Assembly: GCF_000177075.1 (NCBI RefSeq)
Contig: NZ_ADEG01000110.1
Span: 1 to 55,705, forward strand
Reading direction: 5' to 3'
DNA: 55,705 nt
Source of the DNA: Hoylesella buccalis ATCC 35310
Lineage (GTDB): Bacteria > Bacteroidota > Bacteroidia > Bacteroidales > Bacteroidaceae
Part shown: piece by piece, positions 26,438 through 36,493 of the stretch
Layout of the letters: each line of letters begins with the position of its first letter
Position numbering within the stretch: the first letter of the stretch is position 1
Translations under genes and position numbers: made by a program
The notes under the pieces: generated by a model
Databases searched by the model: none
What the model saw: the letters and a program-made list of their open reading frames with translations, nothing else
What the model was told of the DNA's origin: nothing

Positions 26438-26553
26438 AATTTAAAATTTTAATTTTTGGTTATTAATAATTTAAGTTGTTAATATGCTTAATCGTTTTTC
26501 AAGATTCTCGCTATTCTTATTTCAAAAAGGAGAATTTTTTGGGTTTAACATCG

Positions 26554-26561
26554 CAAAGATA
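26554..26561 (-). promoter_or_regulatory. Promoter -7 element of the exbB operon
   Basis: Minus-strand TATCTTTG, exact consensus. Leader of about 110 bases, AT-rich. Confidence 0.65.
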
Positions 26562-26652
26562 TATAAATTATAGATAAATCTTTGTGAAATTAAGAAGTTT
26601 TAACGAGTGATTTTATGCTTTTTCTTGCAATTTATCTCCGTTTGCGACTTCA

Positions 26653-27846
26653 TTATTTCAATTTTGCGAGAGCATCTTTCATTCTCTTGAGTGCTTCCCG
26701 AATGTTTTCATCGCTGGTGGCATAGCTCATGCGTATGCACTCGGAATCGCCAAAGGCATCACCACCAACTGTTGCAACGTGCGCGGTTTCAAGCAGATAC
26801 ATAGCCAGGTCGGTGGCACTGTTGATGGTATGCTGACCGTCACTCTTCCCAAAATAACTGCTGCACTTGGGGAACAGATAGAAGGCTCCTTGTGGCTCAT
26901 TCACCTCAAAACCACCAATCTCTTTTGCCAACCGCACAATCAAATCTCTTCTGCGTTGAAAAGCCTGACGCATTTCCTCCACACATGCTTGCTCTGTGAC
27001 ATAAGCTGCAAGCGCGGCACGCTGACTCACCGAACACGGTCCACTGGTGTATTGTCCCTGTAGCTTGTTACAGCCCTTCACAATCCACTCGGGAGCGGCG
27101 ATGTATCCTATTCTCCAACCCGTCATGGCGTAAGCCTTTGAAACGCCATTAACGAGAATGGTACGTTCTTTCATCCCGGGAAACTGTGCGATGCTCTCGT
27201 GTTGACCGATGTAGTTGATGTGCTCGTATATTTCATCAGCCAGCACAAACATGTCTTCATGCCTTTTGATGACGTTGGCCAGCTGCTCCAGTTCCTCCTT
27301 TGAGTATACACTTCCAGTAGGATTACTGGGCGAGCAAAGTATCAACATGCGCGTTTTAGGCGTGATGGCAGCTTCCAACTGCTCGGGCGTCATTTTGAAG
27401 TTCTGTTCAAAACCAGCCTTGACAATCACCGGATTTCCACCTGCCAGTTTGACCATCTGTGGGTAGCTCACCCAATAAGGTGCAGGGATAATCACCTCAT
27501 CACCGTCGTCAACCAGTGCCATCAGCGTGTTACAAACGCTCTGCTTGGCACCATTGGACACCATAATCGCTGCGGTATCGTAGCTAAGTTGGTTTTCTCT
27601 TTGCAACTTCTCTGCGATAGCCTTCCTCAAGTCGGGGTACCCTGGCACGGGAGAATACTTCGAGTAATTCTCATCAATTGCTTGCTTTGCGGCCACCTTG
27701 ATGTGGTCTGGCGTATTGAAATCAGGCTCCCCCACACTCATGTTAATCACATCGATGCCTTGAGCTTTCATCTCACTGCTCTTTTGCGACATGGCGAGTG
27801 TGGCTGAAGGGGCCAGACGGTTCAGACGGTTTGATAGGTGTGCCAT
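26653..27846 (-). CDS. aspC: Class I aminotransferase (aspartate type)
   Basis: 397-residue PLP enzyme of fold type I, subgroup I-gamma like. Visible motifs: NMSVGEPDFNTPDHIKVAAKQAI (30-55), YSPVPGYPDLRKAIAEKL, SNGAKQSVCNTLMALVDDGDEVI, SPSNPTGSVYSKEEL (about 173-187), VLADEIYEHI with the PLP-ring Asp, VNGVSKAYAMTGWRIGY with the Schiff-base Lys (about 234) and the C-terminal Arg in IRMSYATS. It probably interconverts aspartate and oxaloacetate, though related enzymes use prephenate or aromatic substrates. Monocistronic by spacing. Confidence 0.9.
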   Translation of the reverse strand: MAHLSNRLNRLAPSATLAMSQKSSEMKAQGIDVINMSVGEPDFNTPDHIKVAAKQAIDENYSKYSPVPGYPDLRKAIAEKLQRENQLSYDTAAIMVSNGAKQSVCNTLMALVDDGDEVIIPAPYWVSYPQMVKLAGGNPVIVKAGFEQNFKMTPEQLEAAITPKTRMLILCSPSNPTGSVYSKEELEQLANVIKRHEDMFVLADEIYEHINYIGQHESIAQFPGMKERTILVNGVSKAYAMTGWRIGYIAAPEWIVKGCNKLQGQYTSGPCSVSQRAALAAYVTEQACVEEMRQAFQRRRDLIVRLAKEIGGFEVNEPQGAFYLFPKCSSYFGKSDGQHTINSATDLAMYLLETAHVATVGGDAFGDSECIRMSYATSDENIREALKRMKDALAKLK

Positions 27847-27875
27847 TTATTTTACAATTGAATAGTTGTTGACTG

Positions 27876-27883
27876 CAAAAGTA
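27876..27883 (-). promoter_or_regulatory. Promoter -7 element of the aminotransferase gene
   Basis: Minus-strand TACTTTTG, 29 bases before the ATG. Flanks resemble the promoter at 22474-22481. Confidence 0.6.
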
Positions 27884-27958
27884 CCATTTTTATTCTTTGA
27901 GGCGAAATAAAAGTGATATTATTTCAACAAATGTTTTGCATTTGTAACATTCGGGCAG

Positions 27959-29170
27959 TTATTTGAGGTGCAGTTTATGCCCCATCCTTACCTGTTTGGT
28001 CTTCAGATAGCGCTCGTTGTATCGGTTGGGCGTCACCTCAATGGGTACGATTTCGGCAATTTCCAATCCGTAAGCTTCCAGTCCTACTCGCTTCACGGGA
28101 TTGTTGGTCAGCAATCGCATCTTGCGTACGCCCAAATGACGCAGCATCTGCGCACCGCAGCCATAGTCCCTCTCATCGGGTTTAAAGCCCAAGTGTATGT
28201 TGGCATCCACGGTATCGTAGCCCTCTTCTTGCAACTTATAGGCTGCCACCTTATTCATTAGGCCGATGCCACGACCTTCTTGCTGCATGTAGATAACAAC
28301 GCCTTTCCCCTCTTTCTCAATCAATTCCATTGACTTCTGCAGCTGCTGACCACAGTCACAACGCAAACTTCCCAGAGTATCGCCCGTGGCACAAGACGAG
28401 TGCACGCGAACCAGCACCGGTTCGTCCCGTTCCCACTTGCCTTTCACCAAGGCCATGTGTTCCAAGCCGTTGCTCTGTTGCCTGAAAGGTATGAGGTGAA
28501 AATGCCCGTATCGGGTGGGCATGTCTACCTCGTCGCCTACTTCTATAATCGATTCCTTCTCCAGTCTGTAGGCGATGAGATCAGCGATGGTGATGATTTT
28601 CATTCCCCACTCCGTGGCCAACTTTTGCAATTCGGGCATGCGAGCCATAGAGCCATCTTCGTTCATGATTTCCATCAGGGCACCGGCGGGGTAAAGTCCG
28701 GCCAATCGGCACAGGTCTACGGCAGCCTCTGTATGCCCACTTCGCCTCAACACACCATTGTCTTGCGCATACAGTGGGTTGATGTGTCCCGGCCTTCCAA
28801 ATGTCTGTGGGGTGGATGTTGGGTCTGCGAGTGCGAGGATGGTGGCTGCCCTGTCATGAGCCGAAACACCCGTCGTGCATCCTTCCAGTTTGTCTACGGT
28901 CACCGTAAATGGGGTTCCCAGCACTGATGTATTGTCCGTCACCTGATGCGGAAGATCCAATTCCTCGCATCGGGACAGCGTGATGGGGGCGCAAAGCACG
29001 CCGCGGGCGTGTTTCAGCATGAAGTTCACCTTCTCGGGAGTAATCTTCTCAGCTGCGATAATGAGATCGCCTTCGTTCTCTCTGTCTTCATCGTCCACAA
29101 CGATGACGAACTTACCTTCCTTAAAATCTTTGAGCGCATCCTCGATGCTGGCCAGTTTAAAGTTTTCCAT
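27959..29170 (-). CDS. ribBA: Bifunctional RibBA (riboflavin biosynthesis)
   Basis: 403 residues. The N-terminal half (1-200) is 3,4-dihydroxy-2-butanone-4-phosphate synthase: [23 protein letters not shown] with the metal Glu, [28 protein letters not shown] and [15 protein letters not shown]. The C-terminal half is GTP cyclohydrolase [23 protein letters not shown] with the three zinc Cys, [13 protein letters not shown], and [19 protein letters not shown]. The two activities make both precursors of lumazine synthase. ATG at 29170, 29 bases after the permease stop, so co-transcribed with it. Confidence 0.97.
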   Translation of the reverse strand: MENFKLASIEDALKDFKEGKFVIVVDDEDRENEGDLIIAAEKITPEKVNFMLKHARGVLCAPITLSRCEELDLPHQVTDNTSVLGTPFTVTVDKLEGCTTGVSAHDRAATILALADPTSTPQTFGRPGHINPLYAQDNGVLRRSGHTEAAVDLCRLAGLYPAGALMEIMNEDGSMARMPELQKLATEWGMKIITIADLIAYRLEKESIIEVGDEVDMPTRYGHFHLIPFRQQSNGLEHMALVKGKWERDEPVLVRVHSSCATGDTLGSLRCDCGQQLQKSMELIEKEGKGVVIYMQQEGRGIGLMNKVAAYKLQEEGYDTVDANIHLGFKPDERDYGCGAQMLRHLGVRKMRLLTNNPVKRVGLEAYGLEIAEIVPIEVTPNRYNERYLKTKQVRMGHKLHLK

Positions 29171-29199
29171 ATTCGTATATAGCTATATATAAAGAGGTG

Positions 29200-31107
29200 T
29201 TATTTTGAATGTACTATTTTCGTAATTTGCTCCGTCACTTTTTCATTTGTCTGTACGATTTGTCTGAGATCGCGCAGCAACCGAATCCTAAATCGCCACA
29301 TTCTTAGGTAGAAGAACAGTCCCAACGGGATGATGATGGCCGAAACGATGTTCAGCCACTTGCGCTCGAAGGGACGCGTGTGGGCCTTTACAGCCAGCAC
29401 GGGATAGTTGTTCAGCTCGTTCAAAATCACTTTATCGCGGGTGTTCGTGAGGTCATCTATCACTTTTTCAAGCTCATCGCTGATGCGTTCCACCTCGTGG
29501 TCAGGCTGGTATCTAAAGAACACCTGCACCACGTTGGGCAGCGATTTCAACCGATGTTCCTCGACATATCGTCTGATGTCGTCGTTCATGTTTAGCAACA
29601 ATTGCCTGTCTGCGAGATAGTTGGGATCTTCGATAATCACCTCCTTGCCGTATACATGGCGCTTGGTTCGCCAGCCCAGCGCTTTCATGATAACGGCTTT
29701 CCACTGATCGATGTTGAACACCATGGAGTCGCGGTTGGCCTTGTATGTAACAAAGCTCGCCAAGGGGATGAGCACCGCAGGGGCCAGACCCTTGCCGAAT
29801 TCTACCGTCCACATGTCGCCACGCGCCATTCGGTAACCCGTGTTGTCAAGCAGGTAATACACTATGAAGACCAGCACCGACACAATCACGGGGATACCCA
29901 GACCGCCTTTACGGATGATGGCGCCCAGCGGTGCGCCAATGAAAAAGAAGATGATGCACGTCAAGGCCAGCGTAAACTTGTTAATCATCTCAATATAATG
30001 CTCCCGGAGCAATCGGTCGCCATCACTGGTAATCATGCTTCTGAAATTAAGCTCGGTTACCTCCGACTGAACAGAACTGAGTGCCATGTTCACCGCGCTC
30101 AATTTCTGGTCTTTGGTTAATTTGTTGTATATCGAGTCAAAATGGTATGTTTTGCCTTGCGCTAATTTCACAGCGGCCAGCGAATCTCTTTTATTGACTT
30201 TCGGAATGCGGTAATACATTCGTTGCGCATCGTCATAGATGCTGCGCCCCACGCTGTCGTATGTCATACTAAGCGAGTCGATGCCCGAAGTGAGTTGTGA
30301 CAAACTTTTTGCCTTGGCGTTGTTGGACAGCGCAGCGGCATCGGTCATGTTGAAATCGCCATCGTAGTCGAGCACGATTCGTTTGTCGGCAAAGGTTTCT
30401 CTGCGGTAAGGAATGCTGGCACTGGCGCCCAGTTCCTGCGACTGCATGTTCTCAAACCATTCGCCACTCCACAGGGTCAGCAGCAGGTGCTTCTTGTCGG
30501 CCGTAGTCTGGAGCATACCCGAATCGGCCAGAATAATGGCCTGATCCTCATAGCTGCCCGTCATCCTGTAAATCATGATGCCGTACAACTTGCCGGTATC
30601 CATGTCTTTTTTTTGCACGTAAAGATTGCTGTTGGGGATGCCGTCGTAGAAGATGCCTTCAGGAATCTCAAGCTCCGGATTCTTCTGCGACATCGAAATC
30701 ATCAGCTGCGCCATCTTCATGTTTGCGCTGGGGCCTACATAGTTTTGAAAATAAAAAGAACAAAAGCAAACCACAACCGAGATGACGATGAGCGAGCGAA
30801 AGGTTCGCATGGTTGATATGCCCGCCGACTTGATGGCCGTGAGCTCACTGCTCTCGCCTAAATTGCCAAACGTGATGAGGGACGCCAGCAAGATGGCCAG
30901 TGGCAAAGCCTGTGGAACCAAAAACAAGCCCATGTACCAAAAGAACTGTGCCATGACCTCCATGGACAGTCCTTTACCGATGAGCACGTCGACATACCTC
31001 CACAAGAACTGCATCATCAGCACAAACTGACAGATGAAGAAGGTTCCGGCAAACAGCAGCCCAAATTGCTTGGCGATGAATAAATCTAATTTCTTGATAC
31101 GAAACAT
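29200..31107 (-). CDS. LptF/LptG-family permease (YjgP/YjgQ)
   Basis: 635 residues, inner-membrane component of the lipopolysaccharide export bridge. N-terminal helices (FGLLFAGTFFICQFVLMMQFLWRYVDVLIGKGL, FLVPQALPLAILLASLITFGNLGESSELTAIKSAGIS) match the family signature. A long periplasmic jellyroll-like region follows (about 120-350), then helices (LTCIIFFFIGAPLGAIIRKGGLGIPVIVSVLVFIVYYLL) and AVLIPLASFVTY. A large C-terminal extension (about 470-635) with a further membrane span (WLNIVSAIIIPLGLFFYLRM) makes it nearly twice the E. coli length, usual in Bacteroidota. Whether it stands for LptF or LptG cannot be decided here. Confidence 0.88.
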   Translation of the reverse strand: MFRIKKLDLFIAKQFGLLFAGTFFICQFVLMMQFLWRYVDVLIGKGLSMEVMAQFFWYMGLFLVPQALPLAILLASLITFGNLGESSELTAIKSAGISTMRTFRSLIVISVVVCFCSFYFQNYVGPSANMKMAQLMISMSQKNPELEIPEGIFYDGIPNSNLYVQKKDMDTGKLYGIMIYRMTGSYEDQAIILADSGMLQTTADKKHLLLTLWSGEWFENMQSQELGASASIPYRRETFADKRIVLDYDGDFNMTDAAALSNNAKAKSLSQLTSGIDSLSMTYDSVGRSIYDDAQRMYYRIPKVNKRDSLAAVKLAQGKTYHFDSIYNKLTKDQKLSAVNMALSSVQSEVTELNFRSMITSDGDRLLREHYIEMINKFTLALTCIIFFFIGAPLGAIIRKGGLGIPVIVSVLVFIVYYLLDNTGYRMARGDMWTVEFGKGLAPAVLIPLASFVTYKANRDSMVFNIDQWKAVIMKALGWRTKRHVYGKEVIIEDPNYLADRQLLLNMNDDIRRYVEEHRLKSLPNVVQVFFRYQPDHEVERISDELEKVIDDLTNTRDKVILNELNNYPVLAVKAHTRPFERKWLNIVSAIIIPLGLFFYLRMWRFRIRLLRDLRQIVQTNEKVTEQITKIVHSK

Positions 31108-31125
31108 CTATGCCCTTGATATGTT

Positions 31126-31155
31126 GTACACGTGTACGAACAATGTGCAAAAATA
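31126..31155 (-). promoter_or_regulatory. Promoter and palindrome before the permease
   Basis: Minus-strand TATTTTTG (31148-31155) is a -7 match 41 bases before the ATG. Just downstream lies the perfect 12-bp palindrome GTACACGTGTAC (31126-31137), placed at or right after the expected transcription start, a plausible repressor site or 5' hairpin. Confidence 0.5.
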
Positions 31156-31584
31156 GCATAAAAAAATAAGATATACTCCGTTTTTCGCTTTTTTAAGCAT
31201 GATGACGCCTTGAAGCATGCAGCAATAAATCCAATTATAAGATAGAAGTGATGAAATTAGAACGGCTAGCTAAGTACAACTTGCTACGCATAGTGTGAAA
31301 GGAAGGAACGAAACCGCTATATGCCGAACTGCACGTATGGTAGTATAAGAAGTCAGTAAGCACGAAAGTAAGAGATAAATACCAAAATTAGTGTTAACCT
31401 CCTACTCGATACACATTATACAATCTCCTATTCCTCATGGAGTTGCTTCACGGCAGTACTCACTGCGCTTCAGACTGCATGGCGATGGTGTATAAATTCC
31501 TTGAATATCCCAAATTAAACCAGTCTGTAATTTGAGCAATTGTACATTTAACACAAACACAGCCTGCAAAATGACTCATACTTC
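31156..31584. other. Intergenic region permease / SusD terminator
   Basis: About 430 bases without a supportable gene. The middle (31307-31410) looks like the 3' end of a decayed group II intron; the part after it (31411-31560) shows nothing I recognise. Confidence 0.5.
31307..31410 (+). ncRNA. Possible fossil group II intron 3' end (domains V-VI)
   Basis: 31311-31345 reads AACCGCTATATGCCGAACTG and then CACGTATGGTAGTATAAGAAG after one shared base. This follows, with several substitutions, the domain V of Bacteroidota group II introns (AACCGCCGTATGCC..., CGTACGGTGGTGTGAGAGG). About 55 bases later comes CCTCCTACTCGAT (31398-31410), the usual ending of these introns. No maturase gene and no intron 5' end are present. 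The paired stem is weakened by mismatches, so it should be non-functional. The match is from memory of the family, not computed. Confidence 0.45.
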
Positions 31585-31629
31585 AAATAAAAATCCAGGC
31601 TAGCACTGTGCTGGCCTGGATTTTTATTT
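31585..31629. terminator. Bidirectional terminator of the SusC/SusD operon
   Basis: Perfect 16-bp arms AAATAAAAATCCAGGC / GCCTGGATTTTTATTT, with an inner pairing of AGCAC and GTGCT. Both strands end in T-rich runs. It lies 18 bases past the SusD stop. Confidence 0.85.
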
Positions 31630-31647
31630 GGACATATAATGGTTTTA

Positions 31648-33339
31648 CTATTTATCCCACCACACTCGAGTGCTGAACGTATCACCACCCTGTCGACTAA
31701 CAGCAGCATCGTAGTTGGCCTTGTTGACCTGTGACTCTGAAGAAGGATAGCGGAAGCGGCGTGGTATAGAACCATCGGTTGCACACTGTCCGTCCTGCTT
31801 GGCCATCGCGGCTGGTGTCAGCACAGGGAAGCCCGAACGACGCCAGTTGGCAAACACCTCGTGAGGATCGCCGAAGGTTGTGATGTAGTACTGTGTGTTG
31901 ATCTGCTCCAAAGCTTTAGCTACGTCGAACGGATTCTCCTTGAGGTACTTCTCAACAGCGCCTTCCGGTAGATACTTGTTGTACACCTTGCCGGCATTGG
32001 GGAACTGGGTGAACTGCTTAAATGCAGCCTTCACACCATTCTCGTAGAAAGTCTTTGCGTCACCACTAATATATCCACGGATGGCAGCCTCTGCCAACAA
32101 GAAGTTGGTCTGTGCGGCCGTGATGATGAATGTAGGCGCAGTCGGATCACCGTAGGTATACCGGTTAGGGATTGAGAAATAGCGCGTGTAACGCGAGTAC
32201 CAATAAACTGGCTCTTTCTTCACGCTTCCGTCATCGGCTTTCCTCTCCTTGTACTCCACAATGTTCTCAGGTGTTCTCCCGAACCGTGGGTCAACCTTTG
32301 CTATAGCGTAGGGACTGGTGGGGTTCAGACTGTATCCTCCAGAAAGGATTCCTTCTTGTTTCTCGGCCGTCATATCACCAAAATCATCTTCCTGCCAACC
32401 ATCCTGCACGGAGATCAGGTCTTTCTTGCTCACAGTGGTTCCAATGAGCGACAAGCGTGGATCGTTGGCCTGCTTAAGCATGTCAACAAAAGTCTTGCTC
32501 AAGAAGAACTCCCTGTCCTCGCTTGCGTTGATTTTTGCAAAAGGCTCAGAAGAGTCGTTAGTTGTCACGCCACCTGCATGGTCCAGCTTGGCATTGTCGG
32601 CTACGTCTGTGATAACACCATTGGCGTAAGCTTTCGCAGCATAGGTCTTAGCCGTTGTCGGGTCAACCTTTACAAGTCGCATGGCCAGGCGAAGCATCAG
32701 CGAGTTGGCGAATTTCTTCCACTGCGCAGCATCACCTTTATAGTACAGGTCCTGCACACCCATTGCTGCTTTTCCGCTAGCCAGCTTGGCCTGAGCCTCA
32801 TCGAGTTCCTTCAGCATCTCCTTGTACATACTCTCCTGCGAGTCGTACTTGGGATACGAGAACTCTTTGGGGCGTCCGGCCTCGGCGTATGGAATGTCGC
32901 CGTACAGGTCAGACATCTTTGCGAAGGCATAGATGCGCATTACGCGAGCCATGTTCCAATCTATCTCCAACCCCTTCTGATCTTTCCACTTGTCGTAGCA
33001 GGTAGTCACGTCACGCATGGCGCCACGGTCGCCGCTGAAGGTATCCCAGAAAGATGCCGAGTAGCCATCGCTATAGTTGTACCGGCCGTAGCCGTCCCAC
33101 CAGTCAATAGAGGTCAGCTGCTGCGTCCACTGGGCTGAGTAAATACAGCCTGTGCGCCACATGTCCCAGTCGGACCCTAAAGCCTGGTGCTGGGCATTGG
33201 AGAAGACCATCTCAAAGGGGACGTTAGCCTCGTTCAAGTGTTCTGGGTCGATGTTTAGATCACCGAAATCGCCACAACTTGTCATGCCCAAAGAGAACAC
33301 TGATGCTAATGCAATATATTTTATCTTTTTCATATTCAA
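31648..33339 (-). CDS. SusD/RagB-family lipoprotein
   Basis: 563 residues with lipobox GMTSC, then GDFGDLNIDPE, a typical SusD start. It belongs to the longer SusD-like branch: YSAQWTQQLTSIDWWDGYGRYNYSD, the helix NMARVMRIYAFAKMSDLYGDIPYAEAG (about 130-155), KKFANSLMLRLAMRLVKVDP (about 210), and the C-terminal PRRFRYPSSESQVNKANYDAAVSRQGGDTFSTRVWWDK. It is 16 bases after the SusC gene and forms its outer lid. No glycosidase, peptidase or regulator accompanies the pair, so the ligand is unknown; this branch is found in pairs for peptides as well as glycans. Confidence 0.92.
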   Translation of the reverse strand: MNMKKIKYIALASVFSLGMTSCGDFGDLNIDPEHLNEANVPFEMVFSNAQHQALGSDWDMWRTGCIYSAQWTQQLTSIDWWDGYGRYNYSDGYSASFWDTFSGDRGAMRDVTTCYDKWKDQKGLEIDWNMARVMRIYAFAKMSDLYGDIPYAEAGRPKEFSYPKYDSQESMYKEMLKELDEAQAKLASGKAAMGVQDLYYKGDAAQWKKFANSLMLRLAMRLVKVDPTTAKTYAAKAYANGVITDVADNAKLDHAGGVTTNDSSEPFAKINASEDREFFLSKTFVDMLKQANDPRLSLIGTTVSKKDLISVQDGWQEDDFGDMTAEKQEGILSGGYSLNPTSPYAIAKVDPRFGRTPENIVEYKERKADDGSVKKEPVYWYSRYTRYFSIPNRYTYGDPTAPTFIITAAQTNFLLAEAAIRGYISGDAKTFYENGVKAAFKQFTQFPNAGKVYNKYLPEGAVEKYLKENPFDVAKALEQINTQYYITTFGDPHEVFANWRRSGFPVLTPAAMAKQDGQCATDGSIPRRFRYPSSESQVNKANYDAAVSRQGGDTFSTRVWWDK

Positions 33340-33355
33340 TCTCGATTAAAAAAAA

Positions 33356-36300
33356 TTAGAACTTTACATTCAAGTTGAAACCAACATTACGGGTTGCGGG
33401 ATAGCCGTTGAGCTCAAGTCCCTGTCCGTTCGACGCATTTAGTGCAGACTCCGGATCGATGTTCGGCGTATGCTTCATGATAGTCCAGAGATTACGTGCA
33501 ACGATAGAGAAGCTCAGTCCCTTGACAAACTTCACGCGGCTGAGCATGGCCTTCGGGAAAGTGTAGCCCAATGAAAGCTCACGCAGCTTGATGTAGCTTG
33601 CGTCGTAAACAAACTCCTCTGCGATGTTTGCTCTCGTGATGGCACGATAGTAATCCTGCGAGGAGACGGCCGTTGCATTGGCCTTGCCTGTTTCTTCGTC
33701 GATACCAGCTGCCACGATTTTGCCAATGGGGTTTTCCTTGGTACGCCCATTCAGGGTTTCCTTGTGCATGCCATAGTAGTAAAGCATATAGTTGGTACCC
33801 GAGAAAATCTTGGCACCGAACTTGGCATCCAGCAAGAATCCCAGAGTGAAGTCCTTGTAGGTGAACGTGTTGTGCCAACCACCTGTCCAGCTGTACACGC
33901 CATTGCCAAGGCTTGTCTGCTCTCCGGCCTGTGGGAGTCCCTTCTTCAAGAGCAGCTGTCCTTGCTCGTTTCTCTTGTATTTGTTACCGATGATCTCGCC
34001 GTAGGGGCTGCCTACCACATTATAGATGTACACATTGCCGTTGCGGCTCTGGGCACCGTCGATGGAAAGGCGGTCTACACCATCGCCCAGAAACTCCACA
34101 TTGGAGTTGTTGTAGGCAAAATTGAGTGTCGTATTCCATTGGAAGTCCTTGTTCCTTACGGGATAGGCGTCAACCATGAACTCGAAGCCATTGTTCTTCA
34201 TCTTGCCGGCATTGATGACCTTTGAGCCATATCCCGAGGCTGAGGAGGTAGATACCGTCGCGATGTCGTCGGTGGTCTTCTTGACATAATAAGCCATGTC
34301 AAAGTTCAGGCGGCTCTGGAAGAATGAAAGGTTCAGACCGGCCTCAAACTCTGAGATGTGTACGGGCTTCAGGGTATTGTTGGGCAACTTGTTGCCATTG
34401 TTCTGGGTAGCCGTGGACTGACCGTTCACCTTATAGTTGCGCAGCTGATAAAGCAAAAGGTTCTGATAGGCAGATGTTCCATTCGATGCTGACGCCATGC
34501 CGACGCGGAACTTACCGAAGTCGAACGCCTCGGGCAGCTGCTCGCGGAACGTATCGGTGAACACCCATGAGAGGGTGGCTGATGGATAGAAATGGCTGTT
34601 GCTGTCGTCGGCTAGTGTGGAGAACCAGTCGTTGCGTGCCGTCAGATTCAGGAATAGTTGATTCTTCCATCCCAGGTCGGCCGTGCCGTAAAGTGAGTTC
34701 ACCTGGTAGCGGATATGTGCCTTTGCCGGACGCTTGTCGTCCAAGTTGTTCATGGACCACAGTCCATTAACAATGAAGGGGCGTCCTCCATCGGTCACGA
34801 TATACTGGCGGGTGTTGTTAAACTGTTTGTTACCCCCGAATGTAGCTCCAAGCGACCAGTCGCCAAATGCCTTGTTTAAGCCCAGCAGGAAGTTAAAGTT
34901 GTTTTCATAGAAGTTCTTCTCGTTTTCTGTCATCCATCCTTTGGGGTCGGCAGCGGCTCCTATAGGCTGCACCTGCTTGAACTCTATGCTGTAGCCGTCG
35001 CGCTGGACTGCTCCCTGTAGATACAGCCAGTCGGTGACGTCCCATCTCAAATTGACCGAACCCACCAGACGTTCGCGTCGCAAGTCATTGGTCTTGCGGT
35101 ACTGCAGCCAGTAGGGGTTGTTGAAGTAGACATTGGTTCCACCAATCATCTCCTTGCCTTCCAGAGTGGTACCCCATCCCTTCTCAGTTCCTTCCATCCA
35201 GGTGATGTCAAACGAGTTGCCTCGGTAAAGCAAGGCTGCGTTGGTGTTGCCATTCCCGTCAGAGAGATTAGACCGGCCGTTTGACTTGTCAAAGGTGTAG
35301 TTGGCGGTAACCGTCAGATGCAGGTTCTTGAAGATGTCGTAGGTGGTGTTCATGTTGAAGCCCAGCTGTCTGTTGCCGGCATTCGGCAGAATGCTCTTCT
35401 CCTTGTTAAAGGAGGCTCCAAAACGATAGATGACGTTCTGTGCTGATCCCGACACCGCGGCAGAGGTGTTCGAGGTGACACCCGTGCCATAGAAATTCTT
35501 CCAGTTGTCTACCGGACTGTATTTATAGGTATTCCCTAAAAAGTTGGTGGCTTCCGATCCGTCCATCATGGCACCCCAGCTATTGCTTTCGCCCTCCTGG
35601 GCAGCCTTCACGTCAGTAGGCTTAATGCCATTGAGCCCCAGGCCATACACATCCTGCCAGTCGCGATAGTCGTAAATGCTGTTGACCGTGAGGTTCTCGT
35701 TCAGCTCCACGGTGACAGGCTGGTTTTTCTTGCCGCTTTTGGTCGTAATCAGGATTGCTCCATTACCTCCCCGGTAGCCGTAAAGGGCGGATGCAGCGGC
35801 GCCTTTGAGCACCTGAATACTCTCAATGTCATCGGCATTGATGTTGTTCAAGCCATCACCCGTGTCCATGCCGCCCCACATTCCTGCAGAGCCCTGGTTG
35901 GTGTTGTCGAAAGGCACGCCATCAACCACATACAGCGGCATGTTGTTGCCTGTCAACGAGGCATTGCCACGAATGATTACACGCGATGTACCAGTAGATC
36001 CCGTACCGTTGCCGGCTACGTTCACACCGGCGATTTTACCGGATAGGGCATTTCCGATGTTTGGGTCACGGGCCAACTGGAAGTCCTCTCCACCGACTTT
36101 CGTTGTGGAATATCCCAGCGAGCGCGATTGTCGCTTGATGCCCAATGCCGTCACCACCACCTCGTCGATGGCCTGCGATTCATTCTCCAGTGTGACGTCG
36201 ATGGTGCTTTTGCCATCCGTAGACACACTCAACGTCCGGGTACCTACATAGGAGAACTCCAAGGTAGAATGGGACGGACACACGATGGCGTAGTGCCCAT

Positions 36301-36493
36301 CAATGTCTGTAATGGTACTGACATTGGATCCCTTGACCTTAACTGTTGCACCGATAACCGGCTCGCCTAAGTTATCAACAACGGTACCTTTTACAGTAGA
36401 ATTTTGTGCATGCAACGATAATGATACCAACATGAACAAAACTGCCAAGCAAGCCCTCATGGAAAGCCTGAATGCATACTCTTTTTTAATCAT
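33356..36493 (-). CDS. SusC/RagA-type TonB-dependent receptor
   Basis: 1045 residues. Signal peptide (RACLAVLFMLVSLSLHAQ), carboxypeptidase-like domain (about 33-110, VKGTVVDNLGEPVIGATVKVKG), TonB-box-like DEVVVTALG, plug with SGKIAGVNV, RVIIRGNASLTGNNMPLYVVDGVPF and IQVLKGAAASALYGYRGGNGAILITTK, then the barrel ending VGFNLNVKF with the terminal Phe. It imports an unknown ligand with TonB energy. The LGIKRQSRSLGYSTTKV segment after the box groups it with the RagA/SusC subfamily that pairs with long SusD proteins. Full promoter 142 bases upstream. Confidence 0.94.
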   Translation of the reverse strand: MIKKEYAFRLSMRACLAVLFMLVSLSLHAQNSTVKGTVVDNLGEPVIGATVKVKGSNVSTITDIDGHYAIVCPSHSTLEFSYVGTRTLSVSTDGKSTIDVTLENESQAIDEVVVTALGIKRQSRSLGYSTTKVGGEDFQLARDPNIGNALSGKIAGVNVAGNGTGSTGTSRVIIRGNASLTGNNMPLYVVDGVPFDNTNQGSAGMWGGMDTGDGLNNINADDIESIQVLKGAAASALYGYRGGNGAILITTKSGKKNQPVTVELNENLTVNSIYDYRDWQDVYGLGLNGIKPTDVKAAQEGESNSWGAMMDGSEATNFLGNTYKYSPVDNWKNFYGTGVTSNTSAAVSGSAQNVIYRFGASFNKEKSILPNAGNRQLGFNMNTTYDIFKNLHLTVTANYTFDKSNGRSNLSDGNGNTNAALLYRGNSFDITWMEGTEKGWGTTLEGKEMIGGTNVYFNNPYWLQYRKTNDLRRERLVGSVNLRWDVTDWLYLQGAVQRDGYSIEFKQVQPIGAAADPKGWMTENEKNFYENNFNFLLGLNKAFGDWSLGATFGGNKQFNNTRQYIVTDGGRPFIVNGLWSMNNLDDKRPAKAHIRYQVNSLYGTADLGWKNQLFLNLTARNDWFSTLADDSNSHFYPSATLSWVFTDTFREQLPEAFDFGKFRVGMASASNGTSAYQNLLLYQLRNYKVNGQSTATQNNGNKLPNNTLKPVHISEFEAGLNLSFFQSRLNFDMAYYVKKTTDDIATVSTSSASGYGSKVINAGKMKNNGFEFMVDAYPVRNKDFQWNTTLNFAYNNSNVEFLGDGVDRLSIDGAQSRNGNVYIYNVVGSPYGEIIGNKYKRNEQGQLLLKKGLPQAGEQTSLGNGVYSWTGGWHNTFTYKDFTLGFLLDAKFGAKIFSGTNYMLYYYGMHKETLNGRTKENPIGKIVAAGIDEETGKANATAVSSQDYYRAITRANIAEEFVYDASYIKLRELSLGYTFPKAMLSRVKFVKGLSFSIVARNLWTIMKHTPNIDPESALNASNGQGLELNGYPATRNVGFNLNVKF

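Noticed and set aside
32356..33138. 260-codon plus-strand frame opposite the SusD gene
   Set aside because: Shadow of a well-supported SusD protein.
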